Origin: Caulifigura coniformis | GTDB lineage: Bacteria; Planctomycetota; Planctomycetia; Planctomycetales; Planctomycetaceae | Assembly (NCBI RefSeq): GCF_007745175.1 | Contig: NZ_CP036271.1 | Location: 992,001 to 1,056,000 of the forward strand | Reading direction: 5' to 3' | DNA length: 64,000 bases | Shown here: positions 1 through 10,717 of the stretch, one piece after another | Position numbering within the stretch: position 1 is the first letter of the stretch | How the letters are laid out: every line of letters starts with the position of its first letter | The notes under the pieces: model-generated | What the model saw: only the letters and a program-made list of their open reading frames with translations | Told to the model about the DNA's origin: nothing | Databases searched by the model: none | Translations under genes and position numbers: made by a program

Positions 1-2903
1 TCTCAACTCTGGAGTTGGCAAAGGAGCACGCGAGTCTCAAAGACCAATTAGCCGCAAGTGCCGATTTGAATCCGGAAGTCATGCCTTCCGGGGACAGCGC
101 CGAAGATGCGACTTGGAAACGCATTCGGAGCGGCGTTGAACTCGCCGAAAAGGTTCGCCCGCTGGTCAAGTCGCCAGATCCTGTCATCGAATCCTTTTGT
201 GGCCAGGCTGAGATCGATCCGACAACGATTCATGAGACGGCAGATCGCCTTGAGGAGACACACCAGCGATTTATTCAAGCGCTACAGCAAGCCCTGGAGG
301 TCGTGAATCTTTCTACGACGGAGGCTACCTCAGAGGAGACTCAGCGCCAGACGCTGGAATCACTCTTGGCGAGGGTTCGAGGGATTGGCAGCGGCCTCGA
401 CGAGCGCCTCGGCCGTCTCACTCCGCTGGAGAGACTTATCCGAGAGAATACCGACGTTGCCGTTGAGGATCTCCATCAGCATTCCCTAATCGTTGGGGAC
501 ATCCGCGCTGCACGTTTCCGGAGAATCGAGGCCGACGAGATTCTGACGACCCTGCAGGCTACCCGTCCGGACGAACTTGAGGCTGGTGGATTCGACGCCG
601 CGGACTGGTTGGCAGCAGCAACCGTCACGCCGATTTGCAAATCGGTTGCGACCGACCCACAGGTGCGGAATGAAGTGTCGATCGCCAGCGAAAAGATTCG
701 AGTCGCGGGAAGTCCGGAGTTTGCGGCGGCGTGGAAGTTCTTGCGTTCACTTTTTGATGTGAAGGCCAGCGTCTCCGTCGGCTTCGTCCCTTTCGAGACA
801 CCGGTCGGCGAACTCGCCGAACGACTGCAGTCGCTCATTGAGAGTGCGCCAGCCCTCGATGAGTGGTTGAAGTTTTCGCGGTGGCAGCAAGAGATGATTG
901 CAGCAGGCTTCGGCGAGGTCGTATCGGAGTTGATTCGTGGGAGTTTCTCGCCCGAAGAGGCGGTCGACGTCGTCACCGCACGATTCTACCGACAGGTGTT
1001 CGATCACCTTGCCGAGAATGATCCACTGCTGCGAGACTTCGATCTCGAAGCTCATGACCGTTTGAGAAAGCGCTTCCGTGAACTCGACGAATGGGAAGTG
1101 CGGGCAGCTGCAACCCAGATTCGGCAATACCAACTGGGACGCTCTGATCGTCCGCGGCCAGGTTGGAACATCCCCGTTACTTCGGAATTGGGGATTCTTC
1201 AGAAGGAAATCCAGAAGAAGCGACGTCACTTGCCGCTACGCAGGTTGTTTGCCGAGATTCCAGGGGTTCTTCAGCGGCTGAAGCCGTGCATCATGATGAG
1301 CCCCCTGTCGGTCAGTACCTTTCTGCAAAGTGAGACCATTCGCTTTGACTTGGTCATCTTCGATGAGGCATCTCAAGTGTTTCCATGGGATGCGATCGGA
1401 GCGATTTACCGAGGCTCTCAATTGATCGTCGCGGGGGACGAGCAACAACTTCCGCCGACCGATTTCTTTAGCCGTTCGGAAGGAGAAACGGACGACGAGA
1501 ACGAGGAAGGGGACGAGATCGGCGACTTTGGAAGCATCTTGAGCGTTTGCAAGAGCATCAACATGCCTGGGAAACGACTACGGTGGCACTACCGTAGTCG
1601 GCGCGAACCGCTCATTACTTTCTCGAATCGCCATTTTTACGAAGGCGAACTCGTTACGTTCCCAAGTGTTCGCGACGCCAGTCACGACGCGGTCACGCTA
1701 GACCTCGTTCCGGATGGCAAATGGCTCGACCAGAAAAACATCCCTGAGGCGGAGCGCATTGCCGACCTGATCATCGCTCACCATCGGAGCTCTCGGCATG
1801 CCTCGTTGGGAGTGATCGCATTCAATCGCAGCCAGCAGCGAGCGATCGAGGACATCCTATTCGAGCGGCGCAAGAAGGACCCCGAGATCGATTCTCTGCT
1901 CTCAGCAGGGCTCTCCGAACCCTTGTTCATCAAGAATCTGGAGAACGTTCAGGGAGATGAACGGGACGTCATCCTGCTGTCGATGGGGTTTGCCAGAAAT
2001 GAGGCCGGGAAGTTCAGCAAGAACTTTGGACCGCTTTCCAGGAAGGGCGGCCAAAGGCGACTAAATGTCGCCGTCACCCGTGCCCGAGAACAACTCACGT
2101 TTGTGGCATCGGTACGTGCGGCTGACATGGATCTGACTCCATCCATGAGCCTTGGTGCTCACCTCCTGAAGGCCTACCTGGAGTATGCGGAACGCGGAGT
2201 TGACTCGATGGCCAATCAAGCAACGCTCACCAATGGTCAGTCCGAATCGCCCTTTGAACAAGAGGTCGCGACGGCACTGATTGCGCGCGGTCTGGAGCCA
2301 GTGCCCCAGGTCGGGTGCGGCGGATTTCGGATCGATCTCGCACTTAAGCATCCCAAGTGGCCCGGACGCTTTTGTCTCGGCATTGAGTGCGATGGAGCGA
2401 CTTACCATTCGTCGCACACTGCTCGAGATCGTGACCGAATCCGGCAATCTGTCCTGGAGCAACTGGGCTGGCAGATCGTGCGTGTTTGGTCGACGGACTG
2501 GGTGCGGCAGCCAGAACGCCAGATTGAGAAGATTCTGAAGGCCTACGAAAAGGCGTCGGTCGTGGAGGAATGGCCACTTCCGGAGGTTGCATCAGCGTCG
2601 GCAGAGGAGGCCTCGCCCGATCTTGATTTGCAGCCGCGAATCGTCGAGCAGAAGCAACAGGCGTCACGATCGTTCGGCAGTATCGATGAAGTGTCATCCG
2701 AACAGATTCGCACTGTTCTTGCTGAGATCGTTCGTGGCGCCGGGGCCACTCCTGAAGATGATCTGATGCGGCTGGCTGCCCGACAGCTCGGTTTCGGCCG
2801 AACCGGGCGGAAGATTCGTGAACGAATCGAGGAGACATTGCACGGCGCGATCCGCTCCGGAACGTTCCAGCGAACGGATGACCGAATTGCTTTAGTCCGA
2901 TAG
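1..2903 (+). CDS. Superfamily I helicase with C-terminal Vsr-like nuclease and DUF3320 domain (Hhe-like), 3' part only
   Basis: The frame is open to the left edge, so this is the C-terminal ~965 residues of a longer protein; no Walker A motif is visible and it should lie upstream. Seen: a helical region, then the second helicase half with motif II VIFDEASQV (about residue 450), motif III AGDEQQLPPT, motif V NVQGDERDVILLSMGF and motif VI RRLNVAVTRAREQ. A Vsr-type nuclease domain follows (about 740-840), with ECDGATYH and the RDRDRIRQ...LGWQIVRVWSTDW signature. A DUF3320-like domain closes the protein (about 875-962). Family knowledge: DUF4011-helicase-Vsr proteins (Hhe) protect against phage. 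It ends 135 bases before a serine recombinase on the same strand, which fits cargo of a mobile island. The DUF4011 part is inferred, not seen. Confidence 0.88.
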   Translation, partial: STLELAKEHASLKDQLAASADLNPEVMPSGDSAEDATWKRIRSGVELAEKVRPLVKSPDPVIESFCGQAEIDPTTIHETADRLEETHQRFIQALQQALEVVNLSTTEATSEETQRQTLESLLARVRGIGSGLDERLGRLTPLERLIRENTDVAVEDLHQHSLIVGDIRAARFRRIEADEILTTLQATRPDELEAGGFDAADWLAAATVTPICKSVATDPQVRNEVSIASEKIRVAGSPEFAAAWKFLRSLFDVKASVSVGFVPFETPVGELAERLQSLIESAPALDEWLKFSRWQQEMIAAGFGEVVSELIRGSFSPEEAVDVVTARFYRQVFDHLAENDPLLRDFDLEAHDRLRKRFRELDEWEVRAAATQIRQYQLGRSDRPRPGWNIPVTSELGILQKEIQKKRRHLPLRRLFAEIPGVLQRLKPCIMMSPLSVSTFLQSETIRFDLVIFDEASQVFPWDAIGAIYRGSQLIVAGDEQQLPPTDFFSRSEGETDDENEEGDEIGDFGSILSVCKSINMPGKRLRWHYRSRREPLITFSNRHFYEGELVTFPSVRDASHDAVTLDLVPDGKWLDQKNIPEAERIADLIIAHHRSSRHASLGVIAFNRSQQRAIEDILFERRKKDPEIDSLLSAGLSEPLFIKNLENVQGDERDVILLSMGFARNEAGKFSKNFGPLSRKGGQRRLNVAVTRAREQLTFVASVRAADMDLTPSMSLGAHLLKAYLEYAERGVDSMANQATLTNGQSESPFEQEVATALIARGLEPVPQVGCGGFRIDLALKHPKWPGRFCLGIECDGATYHSSHTARDRDRIRQSVLEQLGWQIVRVWSTDWVRQPERQIEKILKAYEKASVVEEWPLPEVASASAEEASPDLDLQPRIVEQKQQASRSFGSIDEVSSEQIRTVLAEIVRGAGATPEDDLMRLAARQLGFGRTGRKIRERIEETLHGAIRSGTFQRTDDRIALVR

Positions 2904-2919
2904 CTAGGGCTGGCCGTTG

Positions 2920-2985
2920 GCAACGACGACTCGAACTCTCCCTCGGATCCGAATGTGCGGAGGGAGCGAGTTGATCGTCGCTTGC
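2920..2985. repeat. Long imperfect inverted repeat between helicase and recombinase
   Basis: Left arm 2920-2944 and right arm 2960-2985 are complementary over about 23 positions, with one- and two-base bulges and a 15-base loop. The inner stem is TCCCTC/GAGGGA, then AACTC/GAGTT, then CGACGA/TCGTCG, ending in GCAA/TTGC. There is no T-run after the right arm. It could be a transcription barrier after the helicase, a recombinase binding site or a regulatory site for the recombinase gene. Confidence 0.6.
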
Positions 2986-3038
2986 ACGATCGAGAAACTG
3001 GTCCATGGGTGGGCCAGCAGTGAGTTTCGGAGCTTCCG

Positions 3039-4588
<1,550 letters not shown>

Positions 4589-4871
4589 ATGGGATTCCAA
4601 CGAACTCGTCCGGCCATTGTCGGGAATTGGCCTGCGTCCGGAAGGGACGCGGGCCGGCTGGCCGGGTTCGGAGGAACCGCGGATTTTAGCGGCGGGTCAA
4701 GGGGGGTCAATGGCGACGGGCCTCCCCGTTTTCCAGAACCCCAATCACGCCCCCCGACCGGTCGAACTTGCCGTTGCCGCACGCGATCCGAGACCCGGAC
4801 GCCCCGAGAAACGCCGGCCCGGAGGCATCCCGACAACTCCGCCGGTCCGGGGCTCTCCTCGCCATTCAACA

Positions 4872-5684
4872 CTACTTTCCGGCCGGCTGGGAGAGAATCT
4901 TCCCCAGCCATTCGCCTTTGTTCGTCGTGATTCCGTCCGCCCCCAGCTCCACGAGCTGACGGGCCGGCCCCTCCTCGTCGACCGTCCAGAAATACAGTCC
5001 GAGCCCCGCGTCACGCACCTTCTTGACGAGCGCTTCGTCGATCGGCCCCTTGTACGACAGGTCGACGCCGTCCGCCTTGATCTCTTTCGCCGTCGCAATC
5101 ACTTCCTCAATGGTCGGAGTCCACTGCTTCGTCTCTTTGTCCTGCTTGAAACTGGCGAGGTAGTAGGCCGGAATGTCCGGAAGCGCTTTCTTCGAGGCTT
5201 CCACGGCGTCGGCCTGGAAGCTGATCACGCACAGCTGGGCGTTCGATTTGCCGCTGCCTTTGACGGCTTTCACCAGGGCCGGCGTCGCTTCCGCCCCCAC
5301 CTTGATCTCAATGAAGCATCGCGCCCCTTTGGGGATCGTCGCGAGCGCATCCTCAAGAATGCAGAGCTTCTCTCCCTTGTACTTCGCGTCCTTCCAGGCT
5401 CCGACGTCAATGTCCTTCAGCTCGTCCCAGGTCGACTCCTTGATCACCTTCTTGACGTTCGCTGTCCGCTTCGTGTCCTTGTCATGAATCACGACGAGCT
5501 TGCCGTCCTTCGACAGGTGAACGTCGAGTTCGATCGCCGGGACCTTGCGCTCCCACGCCAGCCGGAACGCGGCCATCGTGTTTTCCGGAGCATCGGCCGA
5601 TTCTCCGCGGTGGGCGACAATCTCGGGCGGGCTGGCGGACAGGGCGGCACACAGGACAAGAAGGGCGGGTGCGGTCGTGATCAT
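4872..5684 (-). CDS. Exported glycerophosphodiester phosphodiesterase family protein
   Basis: 270 residues with a short Sec signal peptide (residues 1-18). The GDPD TIM-barrel signatures are clear: HRG at 25-27, ENT at 34-36, ELDVH at 52-56 and IHD at 66-68, later FIEIKVG and WTVD near the C-terminus. The family splits glycerophosphodiesters into glycerol 3-phosphate and an alcohol, using the two N-terminal His residues and the Glu/Asp metal ligands. Export suggests a role in the periplasm, for example scavenging from lipids. The precise substrate cannot be read from the sequence. It is monocistronic, with the tRNA gene downstream on the same strand. Confidence 0.92.
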   Translation of the reverse strand: MITTAPALLVLCAALSASPPEIVAHRGESADAPENTMAAFRLAWERKVPAIELDVHLSKDGKLVVIHDKDTKRTANVKKVIKESTWDELKDIDVGAWKDAKYKGEKLCILEDALATIPKGARCFIEIKVGAEATPALVKAVKGSGKSNAQLCVISFQADAVEASKKALPDIPAYYLASFKQDKETKQWTPTIEEVIATAKEIKADGVDLSYKGPIDEALVKKVRDAGLGLYFWTVDEEGPARQLVELGADGITTNKGEWLGKILSQPAGK

Positions 5685-5739
5685 TCGGGCGTCTTCATGC
5701 GAATTCAGTGATCGGAACAGATCGGAAAGTGTACCGAAA

Positions 5740-5784
5740 CAGACGAATCCGGACTCCCCAGCGGAGGGCCCGGATTCGCGTCTG
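5740..5784 (-). terminator. Probable hairpin terminator for the gene at 5849-6493
   Basis: Arms 5740-5752 and 5770-5784 pair over 13 bases with a two-base bulge and a 17-base loop. On the minus strand the hairpin is followed by TTTCGG, a weak T-run. It lies 64 bases past the stop codon of the upstream minus-strand gene. Confidence 0.5.
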
Positions 5785-5848
5785 AATCAATTCTTCTCAG
5801 GGACGATCACGTCGGCCGATCCTCTGTCGCAGGCGGCCAGGTTGCGTC

Positions 5849-6493
5849 CTACTTCCGTCCGAAGAGAGAGATCCTGCCCGAGGCCTTCCCGCCGGCCTTC
5901 AGTTCCTTCTCCATCGCGTCTGCCCTGGACAGGAGCTTCGCGTCTCTCGTTTTCAGCGCTTTGTCGCGAAGCTGGTCGACATCTGCCATCTTCTGCATCC
6001 GGGCCCGTTCGTTGGCGACGAGCGTCGTCTTCGAAGCGGCCTCCTTCTTGCCGAACAACATCGACTTCAAACTGCTCCTGTCGCTCGCGCCGGTGCGCTC
6101 CGAGCCGAACCCGCGCCGCTCCGCCGCCACCTGGGTCAATCCTTCGAACCGCGCGCCCGATCCCATCGACATCGTGTTCATCGTCGAAAGGTCGCGGAAG
6201 TTCTCTCCTTCCTGATGGCGCGTCGGACCGGCGGAGTCGTCCACCACTCCAGTCATGTAGACGACGGACGGATCGAGGCCCGGATCCGTGGGCGCCTCTC
6301 CTTCAGGAATCGCCATCATCGTGGTCACGATTTCGTTCTCGTGGCCTCGTTCGTGAGCGCAGCGGGCTTCATTGCAGACGGCCGCCTCGACCACGGGGCA
6401 GATCGGCGGTTTCTCCGCCGGCGCTGTGTCATCGGCGAATGCGGGGGTCACCAGGGCAGCGGCGGCAAGCAATCCGAAGCGGAACTTCTTCAT
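5849..6493 (-). CDS. Hypothetical exported protein
   Basis: 214 residues, family not recognised. Residues 1-20 form a Sec signal peptide ending AFA. The mature N-terminus holds three Cys residues (PPICPVVEAAVCNEARCAHE), the middle is polar, and the C-terminal ~80 residues are Lys/Arg/Ala-rich and probably helical (ARMQKMADVDQLRDKALKTRD). The start is secure: a full Shine-Dalgarno GGAGGTGAT lies at 6496-6504, six bases before the ATG when counted from GGAGG. This is one of the strongest ribosome sites in the window, suggesting good expression. Confidence 0.8.
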   Translation of the reverse strand: MKKFRFGLLAAAALVTPAFADDTAPAEKPPICPVVEAAVCNEARCAHERGHENEIVTTMMAIPEGEAPTDPGLDPSVVYMTGVVDDSAGPTRHQEGENFRDLSTMNTMSMGSGARFEGLTQVAAERRGFGSERTGASDRSSLKSMLFGKKEAASKTTLVANERARMQKMADVDQLRDKALKTRDAKLLSRADAMEKELKAGGKASGRISLFGRK

Positions 6494-6707
6494 ACATCAC
6501 CTCCATGCAGGAGAAGGGGGGGCCACATCATGTGGGGGAATCGAGCATGCCCTGACAGATCACAAAACCGCAATCGGGAGCCCGCCCGATCACGTCCCGA
6601 AAAGCAACTCCTGCCGGTCGTCTCGATCCTCTTGTGAATCCGGGTAAGAGGCGCCGGCTTTTCCCGGGATTTCCGCCCGGGGGATTGTGACGGTCAGGAA
6701 ACATGGC

Positions 6708-6737
6708 TTGAGATTGCTCTTTCTATCGGCATATATG
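6708..6737 (+). promoter_or_regulatory. Putative sigma-70-type promoter for the TPR/beta-barrel gene
   Basis: The gap 6494-6815 holds this site and no gene. TTGAGA (6708-6713) is followed after 18 bases by TATATG (6732-6737), about 80 bases before the TTG start at 6816. The match is four to five of six at each box. No T-run terminator or other structure in the gap convinces me. Confidence 0.4.
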
Positions 6738-6815
6738 CCCCCCGCTGATGATGCCGTCCTGCCGTGATTTCGTGCCCCCACTGTCGAGCTGATTCCGTCC
6801 TTCCAGGGCTCCCGC

Positions 6816-8255
6816 TTGAAGACCTTCTGCACCAGCCTGGCCCGTTCAGGACGGCTCCCATCGCTTTTTTGCTGCGCGTCAGTTGCAGTGGCGATGCTCG
6901 GTTCGGGCCTCGTTCGCGCCGAGGCTCCCCCGGGGCTGCTCGATGAATCGGCGAAACGCTCGGCCCGGCGGCTGGAAGCGCCGAACCCCCTCGAGAAAGA
7001 CCTCGAAGTCAGGGTTGGGAAATCACCCAAAGATGGAGCGGCCTGGCGCATGCTCGGCCGCCTCCGCATGCAGCGCGGCGACTGGGAAGGAGCCATGGAA
7101 GCGCTCGAACGCGCCGTGACCCTCGACCAGCTCAGCGCGGCCGCATTTTTCGACTACGGCCAGGCCGCCTCGCATCTCGGCCATCACGCCGCCGCCCGGG
7201 CGGCCCTCCAGCGCGTCCAGTCGATCGCCCCCGAGAGCGAGTACGCGTCCCAGGCCGAATCGCTTATCGAGGAACTCCCGGCTGAAGACGGCGGTGTCCA
7301 GCAGGCGTCCTACGAGCTGCGAACGTTTGATGGCTCCAACCTCCGCCCCCTCATCGCGCCGGAGATCACCGACGAAGAGCCCGGCTGGGACGACGCCCTC
7401 GACGTCCGCCTCGACCTCAACGCACAGTACAACAGCAACGTCACGCTCGCCCCCTCCAGCCGCGAACTCAGCGGCCGGCAGCGCGGCAGCGCGCAGGGCA
7501 TGGGATCGATGTCCCTGCGCTGGGCCGCGATCGACAGTGATGTCCTGCGGCTCGGTCCGTCGTTCGAGACCGACTTCACGCTCAACGAGCGCAACCTCGA
7601 CCAGTACGACCTGCAAAGCTACCGGCCCGGCCTGTGGGCGGAATCCCTGTTCGACACCGGCCCCGTCATGGTGAAGCCGCGCGTGGCCTACATCTTCGAC
7701 TACGATGAGTTCGGCGGGAAACGCTTCGGCGAACGGCACTCACTGGCGTTCTCAGCGTCCGCGCTCTGGACCCCCGTCCAGACCACGACCTGGTACTACT
7801 CGATCGACAACAACAATATCGCGGAAGACGGCGTTGATCCGTCACAGACGTCGCAGGACGGCTGGTCGAACACCCTCGGCGCCGTGCACGACTTCGTGAA
7901 CCGCGACCTCTTCTGGCGAAGCTTCCGGATCGGCTCCGACTTCCAGAACGTCAACACCGATGGCGACATCTACCGCTTCTACGCCAGCAGTATCTATTCG
8001 CAGTCGATCATCGTGCTCACGCCGGGGCTGAACCTGAAGCTCCGCGGCGGATACGCCTACCGCAACTATCCTGACTTCCCCGAGTCACCCTCGCGGAATA
8101 CGCATGTGCTGCGCGCCGGGGCCGAGCTGCGGAAATACTTCGACGATGGCCTGTCGGCCGCTCTCTACTCCAACTACGACCGCTTCGCCTCGCGCAATGA
8201 CCACTTCGACTCCGAACGTTTCATCAACGGCGCGATGATGAGCTGGGAATACTGA
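6816..8255 (+). CDS. Exported TPR-containing outer-membrane beta-barrel protein
   Basis: 479 residues from a TTG start; a signal peptide spans about 1-35 (ending VRA). Residues 60-165 contain two to three tetratricopeptide repeats (DGAAWRMLGRLRMQRGDWEGAMEALERAV is the first, broken here only by its length). Residues 190-479 alternate polar and aromatic residues in strands with periplasmic and surface loops, and the protein ends in the aromatic Tyr typical of outer-membrane barrels. The plan resembles surface lipoprotein assembly modifier or DUF560-type proteins, where the TPR part faces the periplasm. That relationship is inference from layout, not from a motif. A sigma-70-like promoter lies upstream. 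Confidence 0.75.
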   Translation: MKTFCTSLARSGRLPSLFCCASVAVAMLGSGLVRAEAPPGLLDESAKRSARRLEAPNPLEKDLEVRVGKSPKDGAAWRMLGRLRMQRGDWEGAMEALERAVTLDQLSAAAFFDYGQAASHLGHHAAARAALQRVQSIAPESEYASQAESLIEELPAEDGGVQQASYELRTFDGSNLRPLIAPEITDEEPGWDDALDVRLDLNAQYNSNVTLAPSSRELSGRQRGSAQGMGSMSLRWAAIDSDVLRLGPSFETDFTLNERNLDQYDLQSYRPGLWAESLFDTGPVMVKPRVAYIFDYDEFGGKRFGERHSLAFSASALWTPVQTTTWYYSIDNNNIAEDGVDPSQTSQDGWSNTLGAVHDFVNRDLFWRSFRIGSDFQNVNTDGDIYRFYASSIYSQSIIVLTPGLNLKLRGGYAYRNYPDFPESPSRNTHVLRAGAELRKYFDDGLSAALYSNYDRFASRNDHFDSERFINGAMMSWEY

Positions 8256-8475
8256 CCGGCGACTCCGGGATTGCCCTCGGCCAGATTGCTTCGCCAGGCC
8301 ACCGTTCATCCTGACTTCATCTTCCGGCCGAAACTGCCGCGAAATCTGCGGGGTCGCCGCCGCTTGTCGACCGTCCCGCTTGTCCCGCGGTTTCCTCCGG
8401 CGATACGTCACGCGCAGACCTCGCCCGTCTGTTCTGCGCAGGGGCATTCCATCGCCAGTCGTTCGTTCCGGATTC

Positions 8476-9375
8476 ATGCGTTTCGTCATACTTCCGCATC
8501 TCAGCAAACTGTTCGTCGTCGCGGCCGTCGTGTTGACGCTGATCGGGCCAGGCGCGTTCCCCGCGAACGCTGCGGACGGTCCCGGATTCTGGGGCCATCT
8601 ATTCCCCGTCCAGGACGACCCGGCCCAGGATCGCTGGCTCGACGCGATCGGCGCCGAAGACAAAGGGGCGGAATCCCACCATCCGCGAATCCCCGAGCCC
8701 ATGGTCTTCGATCTCGTCCGCCCGCTCGGCGCGAAGAAAGGAGAACTCGAGATCAACGTGCTCGGTCTCATCCCGCTCAACCGCAGGGTGGGACTCAACA
8801 AGATTCCCAACCCCATCGGGCTCGTTCCCGGCGAACGACACGACCCCGAATGGGCTCCCGAAATCGAGTATGCGATCGCCGACGGCGTCGCCGTCGAATT
8901 CGAACTGCCTTTTGAAGGAGACGAGCTGGCGGCCTACAAGGCGGCTGTGCAGGTCACCTTCGGGACCGCGTTCGATGACAAATTCATCCACGGGACCCAG
9001 GCGATCCTGCTCTACGACATCCACAGCGCCCACTACTCGCCCACATTCCTCTATCTCGCAGGACTTCGCTTCGACGAACGCTGGAGCATGCTCGCGATGG
9101 TCGGTCTGCGGACGGAGATCAACGGACCCGATGTCGCCGAACGGACGGAACGACTGGTCAACGCGTCGTTGTTCTACGATCTCAACGAGCAGATCACGCT
9201 CGGAGTCGAAACCGACTACGCACAGTCACTCAGCGGAGGCGCGACCTGGCTCGTGATCCCGCAGATTCACTGGGAGATCTCCGACCATTGGATGCTGCAG
9301 TCGGGCGCCGGCGTCAACTTCACGAAGGACTATTCGCTTCCCGAAGCCGCCATCCGTCTCATCCGCTCCTTCTGA
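8476..9375 (+). CDS. Hypothetical outer-membrane beta-barrel-like protein
   Basis: 299 residues from the ATG at 8476, chosen because a clean Sec signal peptide starts there (MRFVILPHLSKLFVVAAVVL, cleavage after ANA near residue 33). The reading frame extends 96 bases further upstream, but those residues are basic and unlike a leader. The mature protein shows many short amphipathic strands (for example YTDYAQSL-like patterns, WMLQSGAGVNFTKD) and ends in Phe, like an outer-membrane barrel. I do not recognise the family. It follows the TPR/barrel gene on the same strand by 220 bases, so the two may act in the same envelope process. Confidence 0.7.
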   Translation: MRFVILPHLSKLFVVAAVVLTLIGPGAFPANAADGPGFWGHLFPVQDDPAQDRWLDAIGAEDKGAESHHPRIPEPMVFDLVRPLGAKKGELEINVLGLIPLNRRVGLNKIPNPIGLVPGERHDPEWAPEIEYAIADGVAVEFELPFEGDELAAYKAAVQVTFGTAFDDKFIHGTQAILLYDIHSAHYSPTFLYLAGLRFDERWSMLAMVGLRTEINGPDVAERTERLVNASLFYDLNEQITLGVETDYAQSLSGGATWLVIPQIHWEISDHWMLQSGAGVNFTKDYSLPEAAIRLIRSF

Positions 9376-9406
9376 GACACGGCTCCGCGGTCTCCCCCGC
9401 GACGAA

Positions 9407-10702
9407 TCACGCAATCTCCAGTCCGGTCATCGTCCCGGTGCTCGTCGCAAACTTCTCGCGCTCCAGGCCCAGCCGCTGCAGCAGCGACAGGTACAGGTTC
9501 GGCAGCGGGTAGTTGTTCTTGCGGTCGAACGCCAGGTGCTGCCCATGCCGGAAGCCTCCTCCCGCGACCAGCACCGGCATGTTCCGGTTGTCGTGGCTCG
9601 AGGCATTGCCCAGGTTTGACGTCAGCAGCACCGCCGTGTGATCGAGCAGCGACCCGCCCGGCTCGTCGATCGTCTGCAGGTCGCGGAGGAAGTCTCCCCA
9701 CGCCCGTACGATTTCCGTTTCCACGAGGGCCAGCTGCGCGAGCTTCTCTTCATCCAGCCCGTGGTGGCTCAGGTTGTGATAGCCCTCTTCCACGCCCGGA
9801 ATCGGCACGACGCCGCCCGAACCGCCCAGCTGCAGCGTGATGTACCGCGACGAGTCGGTCGAGAGCGCGAGACGCACCATGTCGCTCATCAGCCGCTGCC
9901 TCCCCACGAAGTCGTTCGGGTTGCCGATGTCGACCGGCCTGGTCACATCCACCTTCGGCTTCGGCTTGTTCACCCACGCCTCCGATTCGACCAGGCGATG
10001 CTCCAGCTCGCGGACGCTCGTGAAGTACGCGTCCAGCCGCTGCCGGTCGCCGGCGCCGAGTTGTCGCTCGAGCGACTTGGCGTCGTCGGCCACGAGATCC
10101 ATCACGCTCTGCCCCTCGCGGGCCCGCTGCGCCTGCTTCCGGCGTTCGCGGGGCGAGTCGTCGATGAACAGCCGCGTGAACAGCGCGGCCGGAGAATCGA
10201 TCGCCGGAATCATCGCACCGTTCTCCGTGTACGAAGGGCTGTTGCTTCCGGAAAGCCCCAGCACGATCGACGGGAACCGCGTCTTGCCCCCCATGTGCTT
10301 CGCCAGCAGCTGATCGAGCGAGATCGAGTTCTTGCTCTGGGCCGAGGCGCTCATCGGCGCCGCTGTCAGCAGGCTCGCTTCGGCCCGGTGCCCTCCGGAG
10401 ACGCCAGGATGCGATGTGCCTGAGATGACCGTGTAATGCTCCCGCATGTCCTCGAGTTGCCGGAGATACATCGAGGTCTCGAATCCCCGTCCCGCCTGGG
10501 ATGGATTGAGGTTCTCTGCATGCAGCCCGAGTCCGAGCGTCATGGCGACGAACCGCCTCGGCGCTTCCTCTTTCCTCGCTTCATCTCCGAACGCCCGGTC
10601 CATCGCCGAAAGCCACGGAAGCGCCAGGGCGGCTCCCGTTCCGCGCAGGAAGGTCCGACGGTCGAGCGCCCGGCCAAATCCAAAGTTCACTCGGTGTGAC
10701 AT
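9407..10702 (-). CDS. DUF1552 family protein, Tat-exported
   Basis: 431 residues. The N-terminus has a twin-arginine leader ([19 protein letters not shown]). The body carries DUF1552 hallmarks: [53 protein letters not shown] and, near the end, [33 protein letters not shown]. These proteins resemble the sulfatase/alkaline phosphatase-fold DUF1501 group. Their function is unknown. It lies 15 bases after a DUF1587/1592/1588/1585 gene and is almost certainly cotranscribed with it, the standard planctomycete pairing. Confidence 0.95.
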   Translation of the reverse strand: MSHRVNFGFGRALDRRTFLRGTGAALALPWLSAMDRAFGDEARKEEAPRRFVAMTLGLGLHAENLNPSQAGRGFETSMYLRQLEDMREHYTVISGTSHPGVSGGHRAEASLLTAAPMSASAQSKNSISLDQLLAKHMGGKTRFPSIVLGLSGSNSPSYTENGAMIPAIDSPAALFTRLFIDDSPRERRKQAQRAREGQSVMDLVADDAKSLERQLGAGDRQRLDAYFTSVRELEHRLVESEAWVNKPKPKVDVTRPVDIGNPNDFVGRQRLMSDMVRLALSTDSSRYITLQLGGSGGVVPIPGVEEGYHNLSHHGLDEEKLAQLALVETEIVRAWGDFLRDLQTIDEPGGSLLDHTAVLLTSNLGNASSHDNRNMPVLVAGGGFRHGQHLAFDRKNNYPLPNLYLSLLQRLGLEREKFATSTGTMTGLEIA

Positions 10703-10717
10703 CCCGGTTGTCCTCAG

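Noticed and set aside
6704-6717. Possible sigma-54 promoter (TGGC...TTGC)
   Set aside because: The GG and GC elements are one base too close (nine rather than ten bases between), so the spacing rule is broken. A sigma-70-type site overlaps it and fits better.
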